16,493 bases of DNA, taken from an uncultured Dialister sp. Its GTDB lineage: Bacteria; Bacillota; Negativicutes; Veillonellales; Dialisteraceae. The notes under the pieces were generated by a model. That model worked only from the letters and a program-made list of their open reading frames with translations, did no database searches and was not told where the DNA came from. Positions 1 through 5,858 of the stretch are shown here, in pieces. Location of the stretch: assembly GCA_900314595.1 (NCBI GenBank), contig OMVW01000037.1, positions 1 to 16,493 on the forward strand, in the 5' to 3' direction. The translations under genes were made by a program, and so were the position numbers. Every line of letters begins with the position of its first letter. Position 1 is the first letter of the stretch.

Positions 1-2
1 TT

Positions 3-170
3 ACTCCGAACAGGGTGAATAAGGCCCTATTTCCTTTAAACGCAATAGAGAAATTTCGATTTGGAAGCACTTTAGCAGCTGTTAAGTTAATGATATTGTG
101 GCTAACTGTTAACAACTCAACAAATCCCCGAGCGAAGCGATGGGCCGTCAGGGCGGGTGGGCGGGAATAA
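3..170 (+). CDS. 3' end of an unidentified gene, cut by the window edge
   Basis: An open frame enters from the left edge and runs to a TAA at 168-170, giving 55 residues with no internal stop. The stop is followed four bases later by a perfect 10-bp hairpin terminator, which supports this being the real end of a gene. The visible C-terminus is basic (it contains NPRAKRWAVRAGG) after a hydrophobic stretch (LAAVKLMILWLTV). I do not recognise the family; a transposase tail is one possibility but only a guess. Confidence 0.45.
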   Translation, partial: TPNRVNKALFPLNAIEKFRFGSTLAAVKLMILWLTVNNSTNPRAKRWAVRAGGRE

Positions 171-174
171 AAAA

Positions 175-213
175 GAATGGCCTTCAATTATTTTAAAGGC
201 CATTCAATTTTTT
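175..213 (+). terminator. Rho-independent terminator, probably bidirectional
   Basis: GAATGGCCTT pairs perfectly with AAGGCCATTC (10 bp, 11-nt loop) and is followed by AATTTTTT. The A-rich bases just before the stem would give a U-run on the minus strand too. It closes the gene ending at 170. Confidence 0.75.
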
Positions 214-257
214 GGATTATTGACACATGGCATTCATCGATAGTGACTTTAAAAAAA

Positions 258-757
258 CGAATACACAAAAGGTGACCGCTCAAACGCCTCAAACTGTCAA
301 GTCGTTCCGGCAGGCCCCACGAATACTTCAAAGTCCTTGACTTTTATGCCTCTATCTCACCCGCCGCTCCGGCAGGCCCATACGAATACCTCAAAGTCCT
401 CGACTTTTATGCCTCTATCTCACCCGCCGCTCCGGCAGGCCCCACGAATACCTCAAAGCTCCAAGCTTATATGCCTCTTCCTCACCTGCCGCTCTGGCAA
501 GCCCCACAAATACTTCAAAGCTCCAGGTTCTAATGCCTCTACCCCGCCAGTCGCTCCGACAGGCCGCACGAATACTTCAAAGTTTCCAGTCTCACATGCC
601 TCAGTCCGTCCTGCCGAAACCGGCAGGCCATTCGAATACCTCAAAGCTCCGCTTTCTAATGCCTCTTCCCCGCCTGCCCCTCCGGCAGGCCATTCGAATA
701 CCAAAAAGGTGAAGGCACAAGTGCCTCCACCTTTCAAGTCGTTACCGAAGGGCAATT
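258..757. repeat. Tandem array of eight 62-64 bp twin-hairpin units
   Basis: Units start at the motif CGAATAC (once CAAATAC) at 258, 320, 383, 445, 507, 569, 633 and 695, so the period is 62-64 bp. A typical unit has a first hairpin (AAAGTC-CTC-GACTTT in the unit at 383), then ATGCCTC, then a second hairpin (GCCG-CTC-CGGC) and a short link. Outer units are more diverged. The last unit contains the terminator of the biotin synthase gene that ends at 758, so the array abuts that gene. The period is not a multiple of three, so the long plus-strand frame across it is not coding. There are no unique spacers, so it is not a CRISPR array. Confidence 0.9.
703..734 (-). terminator. Terminator of the bioB copy ending at 758
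   Basis: AAAGGTG-a-AGGCAC, loop AA, GTGCCT-c-CACCTTT form a long stem with one mismatch. On the minus strand it is followed by TTTTT. It lies 24 bases past the bioB stop and is built from the last unit of the tandem array. Confidence 0.7.
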
Positions 758-1741
758 TTACAACTCTCTCCCCAGATCCACCGCCATCTGCTTATCCTTT
801 TCCGGCGGCCTTCCGGCGATGGTGAGATAGCCTCCGATCATGGCTCCATTGAGTCCGGCTGCCAGGGCGAAGGCCTGGAGGTCCCGGAGAGCTGTTTCTC
901 TTCCTGCACAGACTCTCATAATGGTATGAGGCAGGATGAAGCGGTATACGGAGAACATGGTCAAAACTTCGAGGGGTTTCGGCGGTTTATTTTTGCCGAA
1001 AGGAGTCCCGGGAATGGGGCTGAAAATATTAAGAGGCACGGAAGTGATGTGATGGCTCTTTAAAGCAAAAGCCATGTCGATCCGGTCATCCGGCGTTTCT
1101 CCCAGGCCCATGATTCCGCCGGAGCAGACTTCGAGGCCTGCCTTCTGGATGCGGCGGATGTGGTCTTCTTTTTCTTCATAGGTATGAGTGGTGCAGATAT
1201 GGGGGAAATAGCGCTGCGCGGTCTCCAGATTGCAGTGAATCCGCTGGCAGCCTGCTTTCTTGAGCCTTGCCAGCTGTTCATCAGTCAAAAGTCCCAGAGA
1301 GCAGCAGACGGAAAGCTTCGTTTCCTTTGTAATCATTTCCACGGCTTTGACAATTGCACCAAACTGCACAGGATCGCTCTGGCCTCTGCCGCTCGTTACG
1401 ATACCGAAGCGTTCAGCTCCGTATTCTTCTGCTTTTTTAGCCTGTTCCAGCAGGAATTCCGGCGTGCGGAGCGGATATTCGTCCACTCCCGTCTTATACC
1501 AGCCCGACTGGGCGCAGAAGCGGCAGTTTTCCGTGCAGCGTCCGCTCCTTGCGTTCACGTCAGAGCAGAAACGCATTTTGTCTCCGCAGAAATTCTTCCG
1601 TATCTTATCGGCGCCTGCCATGAGAAATAAAGGTTCCTTCTGCCCTGCCACGTACAATTTCCCCGCTTCCTCCCGGGAAATCTCCCCGCCGGAAAGGACT
1701 TTGTCCAGACAGTCTGTTATAAATTGAATATTTTTGTCCAT
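758..1741 (-). CDS. bioB: Biotin synthase, diverged paralogue (third in transcription order)
   Basis: A 327-residue radical SAM enzyme, of the usual BioB length. BioB inserts sulfur into dethiobiotin to make biotin. The radical SAM cysteines are C69, C73 and C76 (RCTENCRFCAQS). Of the residues that hold the [2Fe-2S] cluster in E. coli BioB, the counterparts of C128 (C146), C188 (C206, in VCSGG) and R260 (R276) are present, but the Cys97 position is Gly113 (ERFGIVTSGR). Extra cysteines occur at 59, 147, 170 (HCN, where E. coli has NHN) and 183 (ICTTHT). The start is ATG at 1741 with a weak GAAGTG six bases upstream; an in-frame GTG at 1750 has no better ribosome site. It is the most diverged of the three copies, and no BirA-like site was seen before it. 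The radical SAM fold and BioB family are clear; which substrate this paralogue uses is not shown. Confidence 0.9.
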   Translation of the reverse strand: MDKNIQFITDCLDKVLSGGEISREEAGKLYVAGQKEPLFLMAGADKIRKNFCGDKMRFCSDVNARSGRCTENCRFCAQSGWYKTGVDEYPLRTPEFLLEQAKKAEEYGAERFGIVTSGRGQSDPVQFGAIVKAVEMITKETKLSVCCSLGLLTDEQLARLKKAGCQRIHCNLETAQRYFPHICTTHTYEEKEDHIRRIQKAGLEVCSGGIMGLGETPDDRIDMAFALKSHHITSVPLNIFSPIPGTPFGKNKPPKPLEVLTMFSVYRFILPHTIMRVCAGRETALRDLQAFALAAGLNGAMIGGYLTIAGRPPEKDKQMAVDLGREL

Positions 1742-1762
1742 AGTGTTCACTTCGATTTATAA

Positions 1763-1801
1763 GAATAAGTGGTAAGTGAAGGTGCGCCGCTGATGCGGCG
1801 C
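1763..1801 (-). repeat. Hairpin plus CACCTTC/CACTTA element
   Basis: On the minus strand GCGCCGC-ATCA-GCGGCGC is followed by ACCTTCACTTACCACTTATTC. It lies in the leader of the first bioB copy, 22 bases upstream of its start. The same arrangement occurs before znuC (6075-6117). Confidence 0.7.
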
Positions 1802-1850
1802 GAATATAGTGGTTTAGAAATCATTTCCGATAATTTCCATTTATAAAATC

Positions 1851-1893
1851 GGGCCCTTCCATTATTTCAAAGGGCCCACCGCCACTTATCACT
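1851..1893 (+). repeat. GGGCCCTT hairpin with CACTTATCAC tail
   Basis: GGGCCCTT at 1851-1858 pairs with AAGGGCCC at 1870-1877, followed by ACCGCCACTTATCACTTTT. Read on the minus strand the stem is followed by GATTTTAT, so it could also act as a weak second terminator or attenuator between two bioB genes. Confidence 0.55.
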
Positions 1894-1908
1894 TTTATTT
1901 CCACCACG

Positions 1909-1941
1909 AAAACAGCAGGAAAAGAATTTCCCTGCTGTTTT
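1909..1941 (-). terminator. Terminator of the middle bioB copy
   Basis: AAAACAGCAGG pairs with CCTGCTGTTTT. The stem can be extended by the AAA/TTT inside the loop, and it lies 8 bases past the stop codon at 1949. The U-run is short and partly inside the stem. Confidence 0.65.
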
Positions 1942-1948
1942 ATTTCAA

Positions 1949-2950
1949 TCAGTTCAGATTCGGTGCTGTCTGGGTACGGCCGAGATCGTGGAGCATGGTG
2001 ATATCGTCCTGGGGATTGGAGCCTTTACTGGTAAGGTAGTTTCCGATCATTACCCCGTTCATGCCGCCTGCCAGTGCCATGGACTGGAGGCTTCTGAGGT
2101 TAATCTGGCGGCCGCCGGCTGTACGGATCTGTGCCTTGGGCAGTACGAAACGGAACATGGCGAAGGAGCGCAGGATTTCAAGAGGAGAAAGGCGCTTATT
2201 GTGTTCAAAAGGAGTACCCGGAATCGGGTTCAGCACATTCAGCGGTACCGCATCGATGTGCATATCCTTCAGATGGAATGCCATTTCCACTCTCTGGTCC
2301 AGGGATTCACCAAGACCGATGATTCCGCCGCAGCATACGCGGATGCCCGCTTTCTGGGCACGAGCCACGTTTTCTGCTTTTTCTTCAGCGGTATGGGTTG
2401 TGCACACTTCCTTAAAGAAAGAGGGTGCTGATTCGATATTGCAGTGCAGGCGGCTGATACCGGCTTCTTTCAGCTGGTAAGCCTGTTCCTGTGTCAGGAA
2501 TCCGAGGGAGCAGCATACTTCGATGCCCACCTCCTTGCGGATGCGACGGATTAAGTCGAGAATTTCCGCAAAGTCCTTCGGATTTCTCTGGTCACGGCCT
2601 GCAGTAACAATATCGAAACGGGCAGCTCCGGCTTTTTTAGCTCTCTTGGCCGCTTCAATGACCTCTTCCTCCGGAAGGAATTTATAGGTTTTTACACCTG
2701 TGTTATAACGGGCAGACTGGGCACAGAATTTACAGTCCTCCTGGCAGGAACCGCTCCTTGCGTTGATAATGGCACAAAGATCTACGCTCCGGCCAGAAAA
2801 TTTCTGGCGGATCTTGTCAGCGCAGGCGAGAAGAAGCATGGTATCTTCATCTTTCGTACGAATCAGGGCTCTTGCTTCGTCCTCGGTGATTTCTCCACCA
2901 TTCAAAATTTTTTCAGTCCACTTTAAAATCTGTTCACAGCTGCTTTCCAT
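1949..2950 (-). CDS. bioB: Biotin synthase, paralogue 2 (middle)
   Basis: A 333-residue radical SAM biotin synthase. The cluster motif is C69-QED-C73-KF-C76. Counterparts of E. coli C128 (C146), C188 (C206) and R260 (R276) are kept, but the Cys97 position is Asp113 (ARFDIVTAGR). Shared extra cysteines are at 59, 147, 170 (HCN) and 183; there is one more at 207 (VCCGG). The start is ATG at 2950, preceded by AAAGGAG at a good distance; an in-frame extension of 21 residues upstream has no ribosome site and would cover the promoter region. It is much closer to the copy at 3092-4090 than to the copy at 758-1741, including long near-identical DNA stretches, which suggests recent duplication or gene conversion. 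No other biotin pathway gene (bioA, D, F, W) is in the window. Confidence 0.92.
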   Translation of the reverse strand: MESSCEQILKWTEKILNGGEITEDEARALIRTKDEDTMLLLACADKIRQKFSGRSVDLCAIINARSGSCQEDCKFCAQSARYNTGVKTYKFLPEEEVIEAAKRAKKAGAARFDIVTAGRDQRNPKDFAEILDLIRRIRKEVGIEVCCSLGFLTQEQAYQLKEAGISRLHCNIESAPSFFKEVCTTHTAEEKAENVARAQKAGIRVCCGGIIGLGESLDQRVEMAFHLKDMHIDAVPLNVLNPIPGTPFEHNKRLSPLEILRSFAMFRFVLPKAQIRTAGGRQINLRSLQSMALAGGMNGVMIGNYLTSKGSNPQDDITMLHDLGRTQTAPNLN

Positions 2951-2983
2951 TGCAAAACACTCCTTTTTAAATAAAAACCTGTC

Positions 2984-3013
2984 GTTAGAAATACAGGGTA
3001 TAGCCATTGTCAA
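2984..3013 (-). promoter_or_regulatory. bioB: Possible promoter of the middle bioB copy
   Basis: On the minus strand a perfect TTGACA (rc of 3008-3013) is followed 18 bases later by TCTAAC, a 4/6 match to the -10 consensus. The -35 lies in GTTTGACAAT, which matches 8 of 10 bases of the BirA half-site GGTTAACAAT; the partner half is poor. Confidence 0.4.
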
Positions 3014-3017
3014 ACCT

Positions 3018-3073
3018 TACGCGAGTGCGTAATAGAAATATTCGTGTCTCGCAATGTGCGGAATATTTCTATT
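3018..3073. repeat. Inverted repeats between two bioB genes
   Basis: AATAGAAATATTC (3031-3043) is the exact reverse complement of GAATATTTCTATT (3061-3073), giving 13-bp arms around a 17-nt loop. Next to it TTACGC (3018-3023) pairs with GCGTAA (3028-3033), overlapping the first arm by three bases, so the two hairpins are mutually exclusive at the edge. There is no U-run. It may be an operator, an mRNA-processing hairpin or a leader switch for the downstream bioB. Confidence 0.7.
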
Positions 3074-3091
3074 TCTATTATGAAATTGTAA

Positions 3092-4090
3092 TCAAAGCTG
3101 AGGCTGGGTGCGGCCGCGGCCAAGGTCATTCACCATGACCAGATCATCTTCCGGATTTCTGCCCGGAGTGGTCAGATAGCCGCCTACCATGATTCCGTTC
3201 AGGCCGCCGGAAAGGGCATAAGCCTGAAGGCTTCTGAGGTTCACTTCACGTCCGCCGGCAGTGCGGATGAGTGCCTTTGGCAGGACGAAACGGAACATAG
3301 CAAATGTGCGGAGGATTTCCAGCGGCGGCAGCCTCCGGTTCGTATAGAACGGGGTGCCTTTCACCGGATTCAGCACGTTCAGCGGAACGGAATCGATGTG
3401 CATGGCTTTCAGTTTGAATGCCATTTCCACTCTCTGGTCCAGGGATTCACCGAGACCGATGATTCCGCCGGAGCATACGCGGATGCCTGCTCCCTGGGCA
3501 ACCTTGATGATCTGTTCCTTGTCTTCCATGGTATGGGTGGAGCAGATTTCAGGGAAATAAGACGGAGCAGTTTCGATATTGCAGTGCATGCGGGTGATGC
3601 CGGCTTCCTTCAGCCGTCTTGCCTGCTCCGGAGCAATGAGGCCCAGAGAGCAGCAGACTTCGATGCCTACTTCCTTCTGAATCTTTTTTACCAGGTCGAT
3701 GATTTCTTCAAATTCATTCGGATTGTCCTGGTTGCGTCCGCTCGTTACGATGGAAAAACGGGCAGCGCCTTCGGCTTTTGCCTTTTTTGCAGCTTCCAGA
3801 ATCTGTTCTTCCGGAAGGAGACGGTATACTTTAGCACCGGTATGATACCAGCCGGACTGGGCACAGAACTTGCAGTTTTCCTGGCAGTGGCCGCTTCTTG
3901 CATTGATGATTCCGCAGAAATCCACTGCATTGCCGCCAAACTTCTGACGAATCTTATCCGCCATGGCCAGAAGGACCATGGTATCCTCATCTTTTGTACG
4001 GATTAATTTCTTTGCTTCTTCTTCAGTAATTTCACCACCATCAATGACTTTGTCAGCCAGTCTGATAATTTCTTCACAAGCACTGTTCAT
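3092..4090 (-). CDS. bioB: Biotin synthase, paralogue 3 (first transcribed)
   Basis: A 332-residue radical SAM biotin synthase with the motif C69-QEN-C73-KF-C76. The Cys97 position of E. coli BioB is Ser113 (ARFSIVTSGR); C146, C206 and R276 are kept. The cysteines at 59, 147, 170 (HCN) and 183 are shared with both other copies, and the three proteins align without gaps from about residue 59 to 276. The start is ATG at 4090 with AAAGGAAG upstream; an in-frame ATG at 4108 overlaps that ribosome site and is unlikely. This copy has the strongest promoter of the three and a BirA-like site, so it may be the biotin-regulated one. The pattern fits the anaerobe-type (type II) BioB class that I recall being described with a different auxiliary Fe-S cluster; that assignment is from memory. 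Confidence 0.93.
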   Translation of the reverse strand: MNSACEEIIRLADKVIDGGEITEEEAKKLIRTKDEDTMVLLAMADKIRQKFGGNAVDFCGIINARSGHCQENCKFCAQSGWYHTGAKVYRLLPEEQILEAAKKAKAEGAARFSIVTSGRNQDNPNEFEEIIDLVKKIQKEVGIEVCCSLGLIAPEQARRLKEAGITRMHCNIETAPSYFPEICSTHTMEDKEQIIKVAQGAGIRVCSGGIIGLGESLDQRVEMAFKLKAMHIDSVPLNVLNPVKGTPFYTNRRLPPLEILRTFAMFRFVLPKALIRTAGGREVNLRSLQAYALSGGLNGIMVGGYLTTPGRNPEDDLVMVNDLGRGRTQPQL

Positions 4091-4147
4091 AGGGATTCTT
4101 CCTTTCAAAAATGAGCAGCCCCTGTTCGAATTGTTACCTCGTGAATA

Positions 4148-4176
4148 AGTATAAAATAAACAATGAAATCTGTCAA
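4148..4176 (-). promoter_or_regulatory. bioB: Sigma-A promoter of bioB
   Basis: On the minus strand TTGACA (rc of 4171-4176), a 17-bp spacer and TATACT (rc of 4148-4153) make a near-consensus promoter. The leader to the ATG at 4090 is about 50 nt. Confidence 0.75.
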
Positions 4177-4202
4177 TTAGTTATTTTATGCTGGTTAACA
4201 AT
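4170..4202 (-). promoter_or_regulatory. BirA-like operator overlapping the -35
   Basis: On the minus strand ATTGTTAACC, identical to the Firmicute BirA half-site as I know it, is followed after 14 bases by AATTGACAG, a 5/9 match to the inverted half GGTTAACAA. The right half contains the -35 hexamer, so binding would block transcription. One half is strong and the other weak. Confidence 0.5.
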
Positions 4203-4221
4203 ACGAATATAGAAGTGGAAA

Positions 4222-4321
4222 TACTTTTGTATCGGGACTGTCGGGTTGTCGGGATGATTGGGGTGATCGGGAAAGATATGGTTTCCTGCGGAAACCAATT
4301 TATATAGTCGGCTTCGCCGAC
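4222..4321 (-). repeat. Hairpin plus CCCGA-tail element (reverse orientation)
   Basis: On the minus strand come two hairpins (GTCGGC-GAA-GCCGAC, then GGTTTCC-GCA-GGAAACC), then CTTTCCCGATCACCCC and further CCCGA copies spaced 8-9 nt, ending CCCGATACAAAAGT. This is the opposite orientation to the other copies of this family in the window. Confidence 0.7.
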
Positions 4322-4426
4322 GGCCTTTGGCTCCCAAACGTGCTGAAAATTGTAAGATTCCTGTTTTCCCTGCACTGCACATACAAGTCCCCTATGAGGA
4401 AAGCGGAAAAACTGACAACAGGTCAC

Positions 4427-4470
4427 CACCTTTCCTGGGATGGAAAGGTGGCTGCGGAGCAGCCGGATAG
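4427..4470. repeat. Two-hairpin palindromic module
   Basis: ACCTTTCC-TGGGAT-GGAAAGGT is followed directly by GGCTGC-GGA-GCAGCC. It has the same two-arm architecture as the modules at 4898, 8660, 8802, 8916 and 9209. Confidence 0.6.
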
Positions 4471-4578
4471 GTTGTACAATCGCACACGGCACACATGCGG
4501 CTAACCGACGAAATACCCACGAGCAAATGAGGAAAACACCGCTCCGTCCAGACGAGAGCCAAAGGCAATATCAAAACT

Positions 4579-4640
4579 GCGGCGCCCAACAACTTTGCGC
4601 CGCACCTTCCCTAATCCCCAACCCCCAATTCCTAATCCCT
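4579..4640 (+). repeat. GCGGCGC hairpin with ACCTTC tail of 7-nt units
   Basis: GCGGCGC (4579-4585) pairs with GCGCCGC (4597-4603). ACCTTC follows, then degenerate 7-nt units such as CCCTAAT, CCCCAAC, CCCCAAT and TCCTAAT. The hairpin and junction closely match the minus strand of 12545-12577. Confidence 0.65.
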
Positions 4641-4644
4641 TCGA

Positions 4645-4819
4645 TGAGGACGAACCGCACTATGTTGGGAAATTACAGATCAGTTACTATGGTCTGAGTC
4701 AGTTGCGGTTTTCGGGTCTTAGCCCTGTCCGGTGCTTGCCTCGATGGAGTCTTTAGCGAGATTTCGGGGTGCGGGGTTCGGGGTTCGGGAAAGTGTGCCG
4801 CTGATGCGGCACCTTTTTT
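4645..4819 (+). ncRNA. Candidate duplicated small RNA, copy A
   Basis: The segment is conserved with 8958-9128. A 45-nt core (4684-4728) matches 8998-9042 at 40 of 45 positions by my count. Both copies share the motif CGAGATTTCGGGGTGCGGGG and both end in the terminator hairpin GTGCCGC-TGAT-GCGGCAC plus a T-run. No open reading frame is shared. A start site could not be fixed: TACTAT at 4686-4691 is a possible -10 but lies inside the conserved part. Expression is inferred, not shown. Confidence 0.4.
4795..4819 (+). terminator. Terminator in repeat copy A
   Basis: GTGCCGC-TGAT-GCGGCAC is followed by C and TTTTTT. The same hairpin and loop occur at 9104-9128. There is no annotated gene upstream on this strand, which is why a small RNA is suspected. 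Confidence 0.8.
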
Positions 4820-4897
4820 GATTGGGAATGTGCACAGACGAGGGAAAATCCCCGTACTGCACCTTTGCCGCTAAACTCTCCCGGGAATTCTCCAGCG

Positions 4898-4939
4898 TCC
4901 CCCAACGGGGGAAGCTCCCGCAAAGCGGGTGAAGGGGGC
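4898..4939. repeat. Two-arm palindromic module in copy A
   Basis: CCCCC-AA-CGGGGG, then AAGCT, CCCGC-AAA-GCGGG, then TGAAGGGGGC. Outer and inner arms could form a Y-shaped fold. The equivalent module at 9209-9252 differs by one loop base over about 43 bases. Confidence 0.75.
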
Positions 4940-4989
4940 TTACTATCATAGCCAACGAGATAGACTCAAACCACTGCTCCGTAACGTCA

Positions 4990-5078
4990 CATATAAAATC
5001 TTGCGCCCAAAGGGCGCACACATTCCCGACAACCCCGGCACTCCCGAAACAATTCCCGAGATTCCCGATTCAAAAGTC
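4990..5078 (+). repeat. Hairpin plus CCCGA-tail element in copy A
   Basis: GCGCCC-AAA-GGGCGC, then ACACATTCCCGACAACC and CCCGA copies at spacings of 9, 9, 12 and 9, ending CCCGATTCAAAAGTC. It is the right end of the long repeat. Confidence 0.8.
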
Positions 5079-5127
5079 ATCCGTCCTGAAAATATCCTTA
5101 TCATAAAAAGTAAAACAAAAAGACAAA

Positions 5128-5155
5128 GCAAAAAACCCCGAGGGGAGCGGGGCTT
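5128..5155 (-). terminator. Minus-strand terminator downstream of hsp20
   Basis: On the minus strand CCCCG-CTCCCCT-CGGGG is followed by TTTTTTGCTTTG. It lies about 160 bases past the hsp20 stop at 5317 and is the first good terminator on that side. Confidence 0.7.
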
Positions 5156-5198
5156 TCTGCTTTGGGGTTGTAACAAATGGGAGAGGGAAAATGAAGAG

Positions 5199-5309
5199 AT
5201 GAAAACAATGATGAAATTTGGAAAATGGGTTGCTGCCGAAGGACTTGCTACCCGCGGCAGCGCCTTTGTGAACTATTTCCAATCATTCCCATCACCGGAC
5301 TTTCCGTGA
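5199..5309 (+). CDS. Doubtful 36-residue ORF
   Basis: ATG at 5199 to TGA at 5307-5309 encodes a short basic peptide beginning MKTMMKFGKWVAAEG. GAGAGG lies upstream but not at a good distance. The reading covers an inverted repeat (GCTGCCG ... CGGCAGC) and ends 7 bases before the convergent hsp20 stop. It may be a remnant or chance; I do not recognise a family. Confidence 0.2.
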   Translation: MKTMMKFGKWVAAEGLATRGSAFVNYFQSFPSPDFP

Positions 5310-5316
5310 TTACCGA

Positions 5317-5745
5317 TTATCCTGCAATCTGGATGCGATGGGATTCTTCCAGTTTCTTTTCATCCACTTTCGGAAGTTCGATCTGCAGTACGCCGTCTTT
5401 CAGGCTGGCTTTGATATCTTCTTCCTTAATGCCTTTTACCGTGAAAGAACGCTGGAAACCAACAGCCCCACGCTCTTTGCGGATGAAATGACGTTCTTCA
5501 TCCTTCGTTTCTTTCTGATCTTCCCGTTTCGCGGAAATAGAGAGAACGCCGTTTGCATAATCGACATGGATCTGATCTTTCGTGAAGCCCGGCATATCGC
5601 AGGTAACTTCATAATGATCCTTCAGATCCTCGATGTCCACCCTCGGAGTGGCCACATAATCTTTATACACTGTCGGAATGTCATCAAAGAAACGATCCAG
5701 CACAGAATCACCAAACAGACCATCAAATGGAATCAAGCTACCCAT
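5317..5745 (-). CDS. hsp20: Small heat-shock protein, Hsp20/alpha-crystallin family
   Basis: A 142-residue ATP-independent chaperone that holds unfolding proteins in the cytoplasm. The alpha-crystallin domain spans about residues 34-130, with VDIEDLKDHYEVTCDMPGF at its start and the typical DGVLQIELPK near its end. The C-terminal I-Q-I (138-140) is the IXI motif used for oligomer assembly. The N-terminal arm (MGSLIPFDGLFGD) is short. The start is ATG at 5745 with AGAGGTC upstream; a longer frame reaching a TTG at 5826 would begin at the transcription start region and is rejected. It is a single-gene unit under a CIRCE element, hence likely heat-induced through loss of HrcA repression. Confidence 0.95.
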   Translation of the reverse strand: MGSLIPFDGLFGDSVLDRFFDDIPTVYKDYVATPRVDIEDLKDHYEVTCDMPGFTKDQIHVDYANGVLSISAKREDQKETKDEERHFIRKERGAVGFQRSFTVKGIKEEDIKASLKDGVLQIELPKVDEKKLEESHRIQIAG

Positions 5746-5784
5746 AATCAAAGACCTCTTTCCTTTGAATTGTTGTAATATTTT

Positions 5785-5822
5785 CAGGATTTCCGGAACC
5801 CTTTCCGGTTCCTTTCCTCCTG
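5785..5822 (-). promoter_or_regulatory. Hairpin in the hsp20 5' leader
   Basis: In the hsp20 mRNA, CAGGA ... GGAACC-GGAAAG-GGTTCC ... TCCTG can form a two-part hairpin right at the predicted 5' end. It is about 40 nt upstream of the ribosome site, so it does not obviously mask it. It may stabilise the message. Confidence 0.45.
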
Positions 5823-5830
5823 ACAACTAT

Positions 5831-5858
5831 AGTATACCACTTTTATCACTCATGTCAA
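5831..5858 (-). promoter_or_regulatory. hsp20: Sigma-A promoter of hsp20
   Basis: On the minus strand TTGACA (rc of 5853-5858), a 16-bp spacer and TATACT (rc of 5831-5836). The -35 sits inside the CIRCE spacer. Confidence 0.8.

Larger units (their letters stand above)
4470..5078 (+). repeat. Long noncoding repeat, copy A (core 4645-5078)
   Basis: The core matches 8958-9388 in the same orientation and order: a ~170-bp segment ending in a terminator, a spacer, a two-arm palindromic module, a conserved stretch around CCGTAACGTCA, a GC-rich hairpin and a CCCGA-repeat tail ending GATTCAAAAGTC. A weaker match probably extends left (around CACACGGCACACATGCGG and CCGACGAAATACC, compared with 8735-8770). 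No credible gene lies within it. This copy lacks the extra palindromic modules that interrupt the left part of copy B. Confidence 0.85.

Noticed and set aside
620..700. tRNA-like T-arm (ATTCGAAT) in the tandem repeats
   Set aside because: No acceptor, D or anticodon arms can be drawn around it; the motif is part of the repeat unit start.
258..757. CRISPR array
   Set aside because: Units are similar over their whole length with no constant repeat separated by unique spacers, and no cas gene is near.
337..825. Open frame of 162 codons across the tandem array
   Set aside because: It exists because the repeats happen to lack stops. The period (62-64 bp) shifts frame between units, there is no ribosome site, and it runs into the 3' end of bioB on the other strand.
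1160..1727. Two plus-strand frames of about 155 codons opposite bioB
   Set aside because: Shadows of the biotin synthase codons; no start signals and no recognisable motif.
2951..3013. 21-residue N-terminal extension of the middle BioB
   Set aside because: It overlaps the probable promoter and lacks a ribosome site, while AAAGGAG precedes the ATG at 2950 and the other BioB copies start at the same alignment position.
4929..5309. 126-codon frame containing IPDNPGTPETIPEIPDSK
   Set aside because: The Pro-Glu pattern comes from the CCCGA repeats. A second copy (13960-14020) also reads in frame, but the copies at 9305 and 9439 break the frame, so the element is not coding.
5746..5826. N-terminal extension of Hsp20 from a TTG
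   Set aside because: It would start at the predicted transcription start, and a proper ribosome site precedes the ATG at 5745, which gives the normal family length.
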